A DNA stretch of 64,000 nt from Frigoribacterium sp. Leaf415 (GTDB lineage: Bacteria; Actinomycetota; Actinomycetes; Actinomycetales; Microbacteriaceae), in the NCBI RefSeq assembly GCF_001424645.1, contig NZ_LMQR01000001.1:2921492-2985491 (forward strand), read 5' to 3'. Below, piece after piece: positions 8,767 through 17,328 of this stretch. Each line of letters begins with the position of its first letter. Positions within the stretch are counted from its first letter, which is position 1. The notes under the pieces are model-generated. The model worked only from the letters and a program-made list of their open reading frames with translations, did no database searches and was not told the DNA's origin. The translations under genes were made by a program, and so were the position numbers.

Positions 8767-9228
8767 GTGTCGCCTCGCACCCTCTTCCGTTCGTTCGCCG
8801 TCGCCGAGGTGGTGACCTGGTCGCTGCTCATCGCGGGCATGATCCTCAAGTACGCGGTGGGGGTCGGCGACTGGCCGGTCAGCGTCGCCGGGCCGATCCA
8901 CGGCTTCGTGTTCCTCGCGTACCTCGTCGCGGGCGTCGTCGTCGCGGTGAACCAGCGCTGGTCGGGCGGCGTGACCCTTGCCGCCCTCGCCAGCGCCGTC
9001 GTGCCGTTCGCCTCGTTGCCCGTCGAGCGCTGGATCGACCGCCGCGGCCTCCTCGCCGGTGCCTGGCGCCGCACGGCGACCGACGACCCGCGCGACCGAC
9101 GTCCCCTCGACCGCCTGTTGCGCTGGATGCTCGGGCACCTCGTCCTCGCCCTCGTGCTGCTGGTCGTCGCCGTGGTCGTCGTCTTCGTGGTGCTGCTGAT
9201 CGCGGGGCCGCCCGTGCAGGTGGGCTGA
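8767..9228 (+). CDS. DUF3817 membrane protein
   Basis: 153 residues with three to four membrane helices; SPRTLFRSFAVAEVVTWSLL and PIHGFVFLAYLV match DUF3817. I chose GTG at 8767 because AGGAG sits seven bases upstream and the family normally begins at (M)SPRTLFR; an ATG 13 codons earlier would add an unconserved leader. The C-terminus is a long run of Val/Leu forming the last helix. Function unknown. Confidence 0.85.
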   Translation: MSPRTLFRSFAVAEVVTWSLLIAGMILKYAVGVGDWPVSVAGPIHGFVFLAYLVAGVVVAVNQRWSGGVTLAALASAVVPFASLPVERWIDRRGLLAGAWRRTATDDPRDRRPLDRLLRWMLGHLVLALVLLVVAVVVVFVVLLIAGPPVQVG

Positions 9229-9317
9229 CCGCCCGTCCGCACCGCGCCTCCTCGGGTGTGCCCGACATCGGGGTGTGCCCGACATCGTGGTCTGCCGGTC
9301 GTCGCTCCCTGACAATC

Positions 9318-9334
9318 CTCTTAGCAACTAAGAG
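9318..9334. promoter_or_regulatory. Operator-like palindrome before the TspO-like gene
   Basis: CTCTTAG CAA CTAAGAG is a perfect 7+3+7 inverted repeat in an otherwise GC-rich region, 33 bases before the ATG at 9367. The TTAGCAACTAA core resembles MarR-type operators. No MarR gene is adjacent. Confidence 0.6.
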
Positions 9335-9366
9335 ATCGGGGGGCAGGCGCGACTAGCGTCCACCGC

Positions 9367-10212
9367 ATGACCACGGACACCAGCACCCGAGCCCCTGCCG
9401 ACCCCGCGACGTCGCGCGACGTCGTCCGCCAGATCGTCGTGGTCGTCACCGCGGTGCTCGCGATCGTGCTGGCCGCCTACGGTTCGGGCGCCTTCGGCGG
9501 CGTCTCGGTCTCCGACGCGGCGGGCGGCGCCCTCAGCGCGACCGCCACCACCGTCGCCCCCGCGACCACGGCCTTCAGCATCTGGAGCGTCATCTACCTC
9601 GGCCTCGTCGCGTACGCGATCCACCAGGCCCTCCCCGGTCAGCGCGCCGTCACCCGGCACCGCCGCCTGGGCTACTGGGTCGCGGCCTCGCTGCTGCTCA
9701 ACGCGGCGTGGCTGTTCGCCGCCGTCCAGCTCGGCAGCGTCTGGCTGGGTGCCGTCGTGATCGTCGCGCTGCTGCTCGTGCTCGCGCGCATCTTCGTCAT
9801 CCTGTTCCACACCGCGTCGAGCGGATCGGTCGACGCGGTCGTCACCGACGGCACGCTCGGCCTCTACCTCGGGTGGGTCAGCGTCGCGACCGTCGCCAAC
9901 ATCGCCGCCGGCCTGGTCGACGCGGGCTTCGACGGCTTCGGTTTCGCGGCCGGGTTCTGGTCGTCGGTGGTGCTCGGCGTGGCCGCTCTCGTCGGCGTCG
10001 TGCTGGCTTTCGCCGGCCGCGGCCGCATCGCTCCGGCCCTGTCACTGTCGTGGGGACTCGCCTGGATCGCCGTCGGCCGCCTGACCGGCGAACCCGAGAA
10101 CGTCGTCGCCGGGGTGGCCGCGATCGTCGCCGCCGTCGTCGTGCTGGTCGTCACGATCGCCGTCCGGGCGGCCCGCGGCCGCGTCGGCGCCACCGCGTCG
10201 CTGCAGCGCTGA
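9367..10212 (+). CDS. TspO/MBR-family tryptophan-rich sensory protein homologue
   Basis: 281 residues with about seven membrane helices. ATTAFSIWSVIYLGLVAYAIHQ and NAAWLFAAVQLGSVWLG match the PFAM TspO/MBR family as found in actinobacteria, where the protein is longer than the five-helix TspO of proteobacteria. It sits in the membrane; porphyrin or stress-signal binding is known for TspO but not shown for this longer branch. A clear palindrome precedes it and may allow repression. Confidence 0.8.
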   Translation: MTTDTSTRAPADPATSRDVVRQIVVVVTAVLAIVLAAYGSGAFGGVSVSDAAGGALSATATTVAPATTAFSIWSVIYLGLVAYAIHQALPGQRAVTRHRRLGYWVAASLLLNAAWLFAAVQLGSVWLGAVVIVALLLVLARIFVILFHTASSGSVDAVVTDGTLGLYLGWVSVATVANIAAGLVDAGFDGFGFAAGFWSSVVLGVAALVGVVLAFAGRGRIAPALSLSWGLAWIAVGRLTGEPENVVAGVAAIVAAVVVLVVTIAVRAARGRVGATASLQR

Positions 10213-10264
10213 GCCCCCGTCCGCCGAACCGCCCTGCTCGGGGAGGCCACGCCGCCACGGAGTG

Positions 10265-10298
10265 AAGATCCCGCCACAGGATCGCGTGGCGGGATCTT
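10265..10298. terminator. Strong hairpin at convergent gene ends
   Basis: AAGATCCCGCCAC / GTGGCGGGATCTT, 13 perfect pairs with an 8-base loop, followed by TTACTT and a third partial copy (GTGGCGGGAT). It lies after the TspO-like gene, which converges on the aldo/keto reductase. Confidence 0.75.
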
Positions 10299-10346
10299 TA
10301 CTTCGTGGCGGGATGCTCGGCTACGTGTGCCGCCGCACCGCACCGC

Positions 10347-10403
10347 GAGATGGTCACGACGCCAAGGGAAAGCCTGGCGCGGTGACCATCTCCTGGCGTC
10401 GTG
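10347..10403. repeat. Nested inverted repeat
   Basis: GAGATGGTCAC (10347-10357) pairs with GTGACCATCTC (10382-10392), while CACGACGCCA just inside pairs with TGGCGTCGTG just outside (10394-10403). Two alternative stems can form. A related arrangement of the same words occurs at about 54935-54985. Confidence 0.65.
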
Positions 10404-10411
10404 TGGGGATT

Positions 10412-10453
10412 GCAGGAGGCGCGGTGCCCGCAGGAGGCGCGGCGCGCCTCCTG
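10412..10453. repeat. Cluster of three dispersed-motif copies
   Basis: GCAGGAGGCGCGG occurs twice in direct orientation (10412, 10430), the second immediately followed by its inverse, giving CAGGAGGCGC GGC GCGCCTCCTG. This ends at the stop codon of the aldo/keto reductase. Confidence 0.85.
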
Positions 10454-10454
10454 G

Positions 10455-11492
10455 TCAGCGGCCGCCGGTGATCTTGCGGTCGCGCTGGGCGACGCCTGCC
10501 GTGCCGTAGGGGTAGTCGTCGACGCGGGGTGCGCTCGCCGCGGTGAGCCGGGCGACCTCGTCGTCGGTGAGGACCGCGGCCAGCGCCGACGAACCGACGT
10601 TGTCGTCGAGCTGCTCGACCGTGCGCGCACCGAGGATCACCGAGGTCACCGCGGGCTGACGCAGCAACCAGGCCAGCGCGACCTGCGAGGCCGAGGCGTC
10701 GTGCGCCGAGGCGATCGAGGTGACCGCGTCGAGGACGGTCCAGGTGCGCTCGTCCGCGTTGCGCGCCTCCCAGGCCTCCATGCCCCGCTTCGGGTCCTCG
10801 CCGAGGCGGGTGGCACCGGTGGGTGCCTGGTCGCGGACGTACTTGCCGCTCAGCCAGCCGCCGGCGAGCGGCGACCAGGGCAGCAGCCCGATGCCCGCGT
10901 CGAGCGAGGCCGGCACGACCTCGTGCTCGATGTCGCGGACCAGGAGGTTGTACTGCGGCTGCAGCGTGACGGGCGGGGCGAACCCGAGGGCCTCGGCCCG
11001 TCCGACGGCCTTCGTCACCTGCCAGCCGAGGTAGTTCGAGAAGCCGTAGTAGCCGATCTTGCCGGCGCTGATCGCGTCGTCGAGGAATCGCAGGGTCTCG
11101 TCGATCGGGGTGAGGTGGTCCCAGGCGTGCATCTGGTAGAGGTCGACGTGCTCCACGCCGAGCCGGGTCAGCGAGGCGTCGAGGGCCTTCGCGAGGTGAC
11201 GACGCGACAGGCCGACGTCGTTCGGCCCGTCGCCCATGGGGAAGCGTCCCTTGGTCGCGAGCACCACCTGGTCGGCGTCGGTGGGGTGGCTCGCCAGCCA
11301 CCGGCCGATGATGGTCTCGCTGGTGCCGGCGCTGTAGACGTCGGCGGTGTCGACGAGTGTGCCGCCGCCCGCCACGAAGGCGTCGAGGATGTCGTGCGAG
11401 GTCGGTTCGTCGGCTTCGGCGCCGAAGGTCATGGTGCCGAGGGTCAGCTCCGACACCGAGGCTCCACTATTTCCGAGGGTTCTGTAGTCCAT
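10455..11492 (-). CDS. Aldo/keto reductase
   Basis: 345 residues forming an AKR barrel. Asp48 and Tyr53 are in LVDTADVYS, the catalytic Lys in LATKGRF, and the His in LYQMHAWD; WSPLAGGWLSGKY and the late IPGA-type segment (ILGARTVEQL) bind NADP. It is of the YajO/Tas-like group. It diverges from the AraC regulator starting 180 bases away, which may control it. Natural substrate unknown. Confidence 0.93.
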   Translation of the reverse strand: MDYRTLGNSGASVSELTLGTMTFGAEADEPTSHDILDAFVAGGGTLVDTADVYSAGTSETIIGRWLASHPTDADQVVLATKGRFPMGDGPNDVGLSRRHLAKALDASLTRLGVEHVDLYQMHAWDHLTPIDETLRFLDDAISAGKIGYYGFSNYLGWQVTKAVGRAEALGFAPPVTLQPQYNLLVRDIEHEVVPASLDAGIGLLPWSPLAGGWLSGKYVRDQAPTGATRLGEDPKRGMEAWEARNADERTWTVLDAVTSIASAHDASASQVALAWLLRQPAVTSVILGARTVEQLDDNVGSSALAAVLTDDEVARLTAASAPRVDDYPYGTAGVAQRDRKITGGR

Positions 11493-11671
11493 GACCCGAC
11501 GCTACGCCCGGGCAGAACACACCGGCGGGGCCTTGACAAGCCCCCCCGTTCGTGGGGTGCCTCCCGTCCACCTGGTGGATAATCTCGGGATGGTCGTCCG
11601 ACGCCGACGTCGGGCCCGACCGGCCCGGGACCAACCACCCCGGGTCACCGTCCCACCCGAGGGGAACGACC

Positions 11672-12721
11672 GTGTCATCAGTCTCACCCGAGGCGGCGGC
11701 AGCAACCGCCGGATCAGCCTCGACCCACCTGCCCGACTCGTCGTCGGTGCCGCTCGCGGCGCACGTCGACCCGCGGGTCCGCAGCGTCACCACCACCGAC
11801 CGGGACGTCGCGCACGCCCTGATCCGCAAGAACTACAAGATCACCCGGCTCGAGGGCAGTGGTCCCGAGCCGTTCGTCTACAGCCGGGCCGTCTCGGGCG
11901 AGACGCGGTTCGCGCTGTGTCGCTTCGAGTACCGGCGTGGCCGGCTGCTGACCGAGAGCGAGCCCGCCGGGTTCCTCGTGGCCGGCGGGGTGATGGCGGG
12001 CCGGCTGTCGCTACGCACCCGCGACCAAGAGATCCGCGTCGACCCCGGTGCCCCCTTCGCCTTTCCCTCGCACGAGGCGAAGGTCATGGAGTCGTTCGAC
12101 CTCGTGCTCGGTCAGGTGCTGCTCGACCGCGCTGCCGTCGAGCGTGAGTTGGGCGCCATGCGGCTCGCGGCCCCGGGGGGCCTCCGGTCGACGGCCACCG
12201 AGGCGGTGTCCGCGGCGATGGCCCGCTACTGGTCCGAACTCGTGGTCCACGTCCACGAGAACGTGATCCGCAACGACGCGGCGATGGCGAGCTCCTTGGT
12301 GCGGGGCTCGGCGTTCCGGTCGCTCGTCGCGGCCTACCTCGAGACGTTCGAGACGAACGTCGTCGGCGTGGGCGGCGACGACGGTGTCACGCCCCTCCCG
12401 TCGACCGTGCGTCGGGCTCGCGACTACATCGAGCAGCACGCGCACGACGACATCGGCGTCGTCGAGATCGCCGAGGCGGCTCGGGTGACCCCCCGCGCCC
12501 TGCAGCTGGCGTTCCGTCGCCACCTCGACTCGACGCCCATGGCCGAACTGCGGCGGGCGCGGCTGCGCGGCGCGCACGGGGACCTCGTCATGGCCGATCC
12601 GACCCTCGGCCACACCGTCGCGGGCGTGGCGCTCAGCTGGGGTTTCGCCCACGCGGGCCGCTTCGCGGCCCAGTACACGGCCGAGTTCGGGCGGTCACCC
12701 CGCGACACCCTCGAAGGGTGA
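11672..12721 (+). CDS. AraC-family transcriptional regulator
   Basis: 349 residues. An N-terminal AraC_binding_2-like domain (TRFALCRFEYRRGRLL) precedes a double helix-turn-helix in the last about 95 residues (IGVVEIAEAARVTPRALQLA and SWGFAHAGRFAAQYTAEFG). GTG at 11672 has GAGGGGAA nine bases upstream; an earlier ATG at 11552 would add 40 low-quality residues. A GATAAT -10-like box lies at 11578. It diverges from the aldo/keto reductase, its likely target. Effector unknown. Confidence 0.88.
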   Translation: MSSVSPEAAAATAGSASTHLPDSSSVPLAAHVDPRVRSVTTTDRDVAHALIRKNYKITRLEGSGPEPFVYSRAVSGETRFALCRFEYRRGRLLTESEPAGFLVAGGVMAGRLSLRTRDQEIRVDPGAPFAFPSHEAKVMESFDLVLGQVLLDRAAVERELGAMRLAAPGGLRSTATEAVSAAMARYWSELVVHVHENVIRNDAAMASSLVRGSAFRSLVAAYLETFETNVVGVGGDDGVTPLPSTVRRARDYIEQHAHDDIGVVEIAEAARVTPRALQLAFRRHLDSTPMAELRRARLRGAHGDLVMADPTLGHTVAGVALSWGFAHAGRFAAQYTAEFGRSPRDTLEG

Positions 12722-13068
12722 CGGGTGACTTTTTGCCACCGCTTCGCAAGCTGAGCTTTCATTTCGTTTTTCGGACATTGCCGGGTTTGCCCGAGGAGCG
12801 GAGAGCCGCAGAATGAAATGGCCTCGCGGTGAAAGGTTCAGGACCGCGAGTCACAGCGCACGAGATCGACGTCGGGTTTCTCTCGTGTCGCCGGGGTGCG
12901 GAGGGAGTCGGGTTCCTTCCGCACCCCTTTCTCGTCTCCGGAGGGGGCGTCCGTCGGGGACGCGGCCCGCGCCTCCTGCCTTCTCGACGAGCGCGGCGCG
13001 AACGCGCGGCGCCGACGCGGGGCCAGCGCGGCGGGAACGCACCGCGATCAGTCGCGAGCCCGCGGCGG
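12722..13068. other. 347-base gap with two hairpins and an AT-rich patch
   Basis: Between convergent genes. It begins with an unusually AT-rich run (ACTTTTTGCC to TTCATTTCGTTTTTCGG, 12728-12775). CTCGCGGT/ACCGCGAG (12823-12830, 12843-12850) makes an 8-bp hairpin, and TTTCATTT/AATGAAA an outer pairing. A terminator (12893-12927) and a dispersed-motif copy (12967) follow. I see no coding frame. A small RNA is possible but unproven. Confidence 0.5.
12893..12930. terminator. Intrinsic terminator
   Basis: GGGGTGCGGA (12893-12902) pairs perfectly with TCCGCACCCC (12918-12927), followed by TTTCT. It could end transcripts from the AraC gene or the unexplained region upstream. Confidence 0.7.
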
Positions 13069-13656
13069 TCAGTCGCGCGCGGAGACGTCCGTGTGCACGA
13101 AGCCCCGGAACGACCGGCTGGCGGTCGGGCCGCGCTGGCCCTGGTAGCGCGAGCCGTACTCGGACGAACCGTAGGGGTGCTCGGCGGGCGAGCTGAGCTT
13201 GAAGAAGCAGAGCTGGCCGATCTTCATGCCGGGCCAGAGCTTGATCGGCAGGGTGGCGACGTTCGACAGTTCGAGCGTGACGTGCCCGCCGAAGCCGGGG
13301 TCGATGAACCCCGCGGTCGAGTGGGTCAGCAGGCCGAGGCGCCCGAGCGAGCTCTTGCCCTCGAGGCGGGCCGCGACGTCGTCTGGCAGGGTGACGAACT
13401 CGTAGGTGCTGCCCAGCACGAACTCGCCCGGGTGCAGGATGAACGGCTCGTCGGCCTTCGCCTCGACCAGGCGGGTCAGCTCGGGCTGGTCCGCGGCCGG
13501 GTCGATGAACGGGTACTTGTGGTTGTCGAAGAGCCGGAACAACCGGTCGAGCCGCACGTCGATGCTCGACGGCTGGATCAGCGTCGGGTCGTAGGGGTCG
13601 AGGCCGATTCGGCCGGCGTCGAGTTCGAGCTTGATGTCGCGGTCGGAGAGCAGCAC
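13069..13656 (-). CDS. dcd: dCTP deaminase (probably bifunctional, dUMP-forming)
   Basis: 195 residues, the usual length. [21 protein letters not shown] and [20 protein letters not shown] are the trimeric dCTP deaminase/dUTPase signatures, and the catalytic Glu is in GHVTLEL. Actinobacterial relatives deaminate dCTP and hydrolyse the dUTP to dUMP in one enzyme, supplying thymidylate synthesis; the same is inferred here. It converges with the AraC gene and diverges from the quinone oxidoreductase 50 bases away. Confidence 0.96.
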   Translation of the reverse strand: MLLSDRDIKLELDAGRIGLDPYDPTLIQPSSIDVRLDRLFRLFDNHKYPFIDPAADQPELTRLVEAKADEPFILHPGEFVLGSTYEFVTLPDDVAARLEGKSSLGRLGLLTHSTAGFIDPGFGGHVTLELSNVATLPIKLWPGMKIGQLCFFKLSSPAEHPYGSSEYGSRYQGQRGPTASRSFRGFVHTDVSARD

Positions 13657-13705
13657 GCGACAAGACTAGTCAGCGCGTGCCGGGCCACGGGGGGAGGATG
13701 GACGC

Positions 13706-14686
13706 ATGCGTGCCATCACCGTCCCCGTGCCCGGAGGGCCCTCCGCCCTCGTCGTCTCCGAGGTCGCCGAGCCGGTGCCCGGCCCCCGCGAGGTCGTGAT
13801 CGACGTCGCCGCCGCGGGCGTCAACCGCGCCGACGTCAACCAGCGCGAGGGGCACTACCCGTCGCCCGCCGGGGCGCCCGGCTGGCCCGGGCTCGAGGTC
13901 AGCGGCACCGTCGTCTCGATCGGCGAGCACGTCACGGCGGCGGCCGTCGGCGACTACGTCGTCGCCCTGTTGCCGGGCGGTGGTTACGCCGACCGCGTGC
14001 AGGTCGACGAGGGCCTGGTGCTGCCCCTGCCGCGCGGCGTCGACCTCGTCGAGGCGGCGGGCCTGCCCGAGGCCGTCGCCACCGTCTGGTCGAACGTATT
14101 CATGAGCGCCGGGCTGAAGCCGGGCGAGACCCTGCTCGTCCACGGCGGCGCCAGCGGCGTCGGCTCGATCGCGATCCAGATGGCCGTGGCGCTCGGCTCG
14201 ACCGTCTACGCCACCGCCGGGACGGCCGACAAGACGTCGTTCTGCGAACAGCTCGGCGCCGCGCGCGGCATCGACTACAAGACCGAGGACTTCGTCGCGG
14301 TCGTCGACGAGCTGACCGAGGGCCGCGGCGTCGACGTCGTGCTCGACCTGGTCGGTGGCGACTACATCGCCCGCGACGTCGAGGCCCTCGCCGTGAACGG
14401 CCGGGTCATGGTGATCGCCGTGCAGGGCGGCCCGTCGGCCACGATCGACCTGTCGCGCCTGATGGCCAAGCGCGGTCGGGTCTGGGCCACCACGCTGCGC
14501 GCCCGCCCCCTCGACGAACGCCGCGCGATCATGGCCGAGGTGCGCGAGCACGTCTGGCCTCTGGTCGAGGCCGGGTCGGTGCGACCGGTGCTCGACAGCG
14601 TCTACCCGCTCGAGTTCGTCGCCACGGCCCACAAGCGCATGGAGTCCGGCGGGCACAGCGGCAAGATCCTGCTCGCCGTCCGCTGA
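13706..14686 (+). CDS. Zinc-independent quinone oxidoreductase (MDR superfamily)
   Basis: 326 residues. A GroES-like N-terminus (NRADVNQREGHYP, PGLEVSGTV) precedes a Rossmann domain with VHGGASGVGSIAIQMA. This is the NADPH:quinone oxidoreductase / PIG3-like branch. The zinc-binding cysteines of alcohol dehydrogenases are absent. ATG at 13706 lies 17 bases after GGGGGGAGGATGG. Its 3' end is followed by a truncated family-A palindrome. Confidence 0.92.
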   Translation: MRAITVPVPGGPSALVVSEVAEPVPGPREVVIDVAAAGVNRADVNQREGHYPSPAGAPGWPGLEVSGTVVSIGEHVTAAAVGDYVVALLPGGGYADRVQVDEGLVLPLPRGVDLVEAAGLPEAVATVWSNVFMSAGLKPGETLLVHGGASGVGSIAIQMAVALGSTVYATAGTADKTSFCEQLGAARGIDYKTEDFVAVVDELTEGRGVDVVLDLVGGDYIARDVEALAVNGRVMVIAVQGGPSATIDLSRLMAKRGRVWATTLRARPLDERRAIMAEVREHVWPLVEAGSVRPVLDSVYPLEFVATAHKRMESGGHSGKILLAVR

Positions 14687-14698
14687 GGCTGGGCCTGC

Positions 14699-14735
14699 CG
14701 AGATGTCACGACGTGCCGCTCACCTTCGAAAGTGA
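14699..14735. repeat. Palindromic repeat family A, truncated copy
   Basis: The left arm CGAGATGTCACGACGTGCCG, the central CACCTTCGAAAGTG and the start of the right arm are present. After GTGA the remaining 20 or so bases of the right arm are missing. Sequence jumps to TCACCGGCCGG. Confidence 0.9.
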
Positions 14736-14784
14736 TCACCGGCCGGAAGGTCGCGACCAACTCGGAGTACCGCGCGACCCTGCG

Positions 14785-15402
14785 CTACCGCTCCGACGGA
14801 CGCGCGGTCGTCGCCCTTCCCTTGCGCACCGCCGAGGCTCCGGTGATCTCGACGAGCACGGGCACGGTCTCGCCCAGCACGCGGTCGAGTCCGCGGGCGA
14901 CGTCGGACGCCGCCGCGACCACGGGAGCCGGGGACGACCCCGCCGTCAGCCGGACGCGCACCTTGAGGGCGGGTCGGCCCGTGACCGTCCACGCCGAGAC
15001 GCCGACCGAGGCCACGTCGCGTCGGTCGCGAAGTGCGTCGGTGACGGCGGTGTCGGCGAACGAGCTCGACACGGCGATCGAGCCGGTCGGGTCATCGTGG
15101 ACGACGACGCTGTCGGTGCGACCGTGCCCGTGGGCGAAGATCGCGACGACGAAGACGATCACCAGCAGCAGGCAGAGCAGGGCGAGGGCCAGCGGCAGCC
15201 AGCTGCCGCCCGTCCCGCCGGTCGGGTCGATCGGCGTCGTCGCCACCGCGTCGTCGACGGCCGACGACGCGGGCGACAGCAGGTCGCGCAGCGCACCGCC
15301 GCCGGGCAGGGCGACGATCACGAGGAACACGCCCACGGCCACGGTGACGAGCCCGACGACGAACAGGAAGAGGCGGTTCGCGAACCGGTTGCTGGAGGTC
15401 AT
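14785..15402 (-). CDS. AmaP-like alkaline-shock membrane anchor
   Basis: 205 residues. Two helices (about 8-30 and 68-90) bracket an outside loop, then a cytoplasmic domain of Asp23-like character. This layout is that of AmaP, which in Gram-positive bacteria anchors Asp23 to the membrane. It is the last gene of a five-gene minus operon (Asp23, DUF2273, Asp23-like, DUF6286, AmaP) with overlapping start/stop junctions, which supports the call more than the sequence itself does. Confidence 0.75.
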   Translation of the reverse strand: MTSSNRFANRLFLFVVGLVTVAVGVFLVIVALPGGGALRDLLSPASSAVDDAVATTPIDPTGGTGGSWLPLALALLCLLLVIVFVVAIFAHGHGRTDSVVVHDDPTGSIAVSSSFADTAVTDALRDRRDVASVGVSAWTVTGRPALKVRVRLTAGSSPAPVVAAASDVARGLDRVLGETVPVLVEITGASAVRKGRATTARPSER

Positions 15403-15989
15403 GCGCCGAGCCGTCCCTGATCGGTGGTGCGGACCCGGGCCGACAGGGCCGGGCGATAGGCGACGGACTCGAGCTCGGCACGGGCCGCGGAGCCGACCGC
15501 GGCGTCGTCGACCGTGAGGCCCGAGGACGGCGTGAGGTCGATCTGCGCCCGGCGTCTCGAGACCCAGGCCGAGACCTGCTGCTCGGACAGGCGACCCGAT
15601 GTGCGGGCGGTCCGGGCGAGGGACGAGGCGATGACGCGGTCGTCGACCACGACCGCCACGCGGTCGTCGTCGATGGTGTGGCGTCCGCGGCGGCCGGCCG
15701 TGACGGCCAGGGCGACGAGGACGAGCCCGACGAGCGCTGCGACGACACCCGCGCCGAGCACGTGTCCCGACGTGCCGCCGCCGTCGACGGACGAGGTCAG
15801 CGTCGCGAGGACGTCGACCGGGGAGAAGAGCAGAGCCGGTCGCCCGAGTGCGGCGTAGACGGCCTCGACGCCGACGTACCCGACGACGAGCGTCAGCAGC
15901 ACGAGCACGACGATGGTGCTGCCCGAACGGGAGGAGTGCAGCTCGCGCCGCAGGACGCGGCGGTACAGGCCGGGGTCGATCTCGCTCAC
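15399..15989 (-). CDS. DUF6286 membrane protein
   Basis: 196 residues with two helices (about 24-46 and 78-100) and a cytoplasmic C-terminal half containing SSGLTVDDAAVGSAARAELE. It matches DUF6286, which occurs in actinobacterial Asp23/Gls24 operons. Its stop overlaps the AmaP start and its start overlaps the preceding gene's stop by ATGA. Function unknown; probably part of the same membrane assembly. Confidence 0.75.
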   Translation of the reverse strand: MSEIDPGLYRRVLRRELHSSRSGSTIVVLVLLTLVVGYVGVEAVYAALGRPALLFSPVDVLATLTSSVDGGGTSGHVLGAGVVAALVGLVLVALAVTAGRRGRHTIDDDRVAVVVDDRVIASSLARTARTSGRLSEQQVSAWVSRRRAQIDLTPSSGLTVDDAAVGSAARAELESVAYRPALSARVRTTDQGRLGA

Positions 15990-16393
15990 GAGGTGTGCCC
16001 CGTCCGCTCGAGGCGGCTGCCGCTGACCGTCACGTCCACGCGGGACACGGTCCGCCCCGCGAGGTCGGAGACCCGGCGGGTCAGGGTGGACTGCAGGTCG
16101 CGCACGACGGCGACGACCCCGCCCTCGGGCATCGTCATGGCCTCGGAGAGCATGGGCACGCGCACCGGCGTCGAGACGCGCAGGGCGAGCTGCCCGGCAT
16201 CGTCCGCCGCCTCGACGCGGACGTCGGCCCGACGGACGCGCAGGGTCTCGGCGACGACGGCCGTGGCCACCTTCTGCAGCACCTTGCCGGGGATGCTGAC
16301 GTGCCCGGCGACGACGGGACCCGTGCCGCGGACGTCGCCGGAGGCAGCCGGCGTGCGCTCGACGGCGGAGGAGGCGGTGGCGGCGGCGGTCAT
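15986..16393 (-). CDS. Asp23/Gls24-like protein
   Basis: 135 residues. A variable N-terminus is followed by GHVSIPGKVLQKVATAVVAE, alternating beta segments and LTRRVSDLAG, the pattern of the small Asp23/Gls24 fold. No membrane helix. Coupled by ATGA overlaps on both sides. It would work in the envelope-stress complex beside the other Asp23 members; this is inferred from fold pattern and context. Confidence 0.65.
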   Translation of the reverse strand: MTAAATASSAVERTPAASGDVRGTGPVVAGHVSIPGKVLQKVATAVVAETLRVRRADVRVEAADDAGQLALRVSTPVRVPMLSEAMTMPEGGVVAVVRDLQSTLTRRVSDLAGRTVSRVDVTVSGSRLERTGHTS

Positions 16394-16581
16394 GACGACG
16401 AGCGCCGTCCGCGCAGGGCGTCGAGCAGGCCCTTCACGTCGGTCTCACCCGAGACCACGCGTCCGACGAGCGCCCCGACGGCGATGAAGACCGCGACGAG
16501 CACGAGGCCCCAGAAGCCGAAGGCCAGGGCCGAGACGGCGAGCACGGCGCCGACGGCCATGCCCGTGGTGGTGGCGGTCAC
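16390..16581 (-). CDS. DUF2273 small membrane protein
   Basis: 63 residues: two hydrophobic helices (about 6-22 and 24-44) with a basic tail (LRGRRSSS). DUF2273 proteins accompany Asp23/Gls24 genes in Gram-positive bacteria. It overlaps both neighbours by ATGA. Probably a membrane partner. Confidence 0.8.
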   Translation of the reverse strand: MTATTTGMAVGAVLAVSALAFGFWGLVLVAVFIAVGALVGRVVSGETDVKGLLDALRGRRSSS

Positions 16582-17087
16582 GAGACGCGGCTCTCGCGCG
16601 TGGAGTCGTCGTCGGCGTCGTCACCGGGGATGTGGACGTCGTTGATCGCGACGTTCACCTCGGCGACCTCCATGCCCACGAGCTGCTCGATCGTCCGGGC
16701 CACGGCGGCACGCACCTGCTCGGCGACCGTGTGCATGGGGGCCGGGTACTCGACGACGATCGTGACGTCGGCGGCGACCTGGGTCTCGCCCACCTCGACG
16801 CGCACGCCCTGACCGAGGTCGGTCGTGCCGATGACGTCGCGCAGGGCGCCGAACGCCCGGGCCGTGCCGCCACCGAGGGCGAAGACGCCGGGCACCTCAC
16901 GGGCGGCGATGCCCGCGACCTTGGCGACGACGCCGTCGGCGACGACCGTCTTGCCCGGCGTGACGGAGACGCCGACGGGGGACGAGGAGGCGCTGGCCGC
17001 CGTGGTCGTGCCCGGCGCCTTGTCGACGCGGCTGGGAGCGGTGCTGCCGGGGACGGTGCTCTTCGGGGTCTTGTCGGTGGGGGCCAT
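16578..17087 (-). CDS. Asp23/Gls24-family envelope stress protein
   Basis: 169 residues. A low-complexity Thr/Ser/Ala N-terminus (1-50) precedes a full Asp23 domain with VVADGVVAKVAGIAAREVPGV, VEVGETQVAADVTIVVEYP and VNVAINDVHIP. ATG at 17087 has GAAGGAGA at good spacing and is the family-like start. First gene of the minus operon, reading away from the sigma factor 240 bases away. Asp23 proteins polymerise under the membrane and are needed for cell-wall homeostasis in Staphylococcus; the same role is inferred. Confidence 0.92.
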   Translation of the reverse strand: MAPTDKTPKSTVPGSTAPSRVDKAPGTTTAASASSSPVGVSVTPGKTVVADGVVAKVAGIAAREVPGVFALGGGTARAFGALRDVIGTTDLGQGVRVEVGETQVAADVTIVVEYPAPMHTVAEQVRAAVARTIEQLVGMEVAEVNVAINDVHIPGDDADDDSTRESRVS

Positions 17088-17167
17088 CGGTGTCTCCTTC
17101 TGCTCGGATGATGCGTGACGGGTCGGCGTCACCCCTCGGTCTTACCCGACGAGCCACCCGACGAGTC

Positions 17168-17190
17168 CGGGAACGGGCGTCCCGTTCCCG
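17168..17190. promoter_or_regulatory. Palindrome in the divergent Asp23/sigma promoter region
   Basis: CGGGAACGGG CGT CCCGTTCCCG, 10 perfect pairs. GGGAAC on both strands resembles an ECF -35 element, so it may carry promoters or an operator for both arms of the cluster. Confidence 0.5.
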
Positions 17191-17328
17191 CTGATTCCGG
17201 TGTATCCATGGATGGGACGCGTTCCGGGGCCCGAACGTCACGGAACTCGTCGGCACTTTTCCACGGGTCGCGACCCGCGCCTCCTCGTCCTGGGGGCCCG
17301 GGCGGACGCAGCAGCAGAGGGGGCGGGC

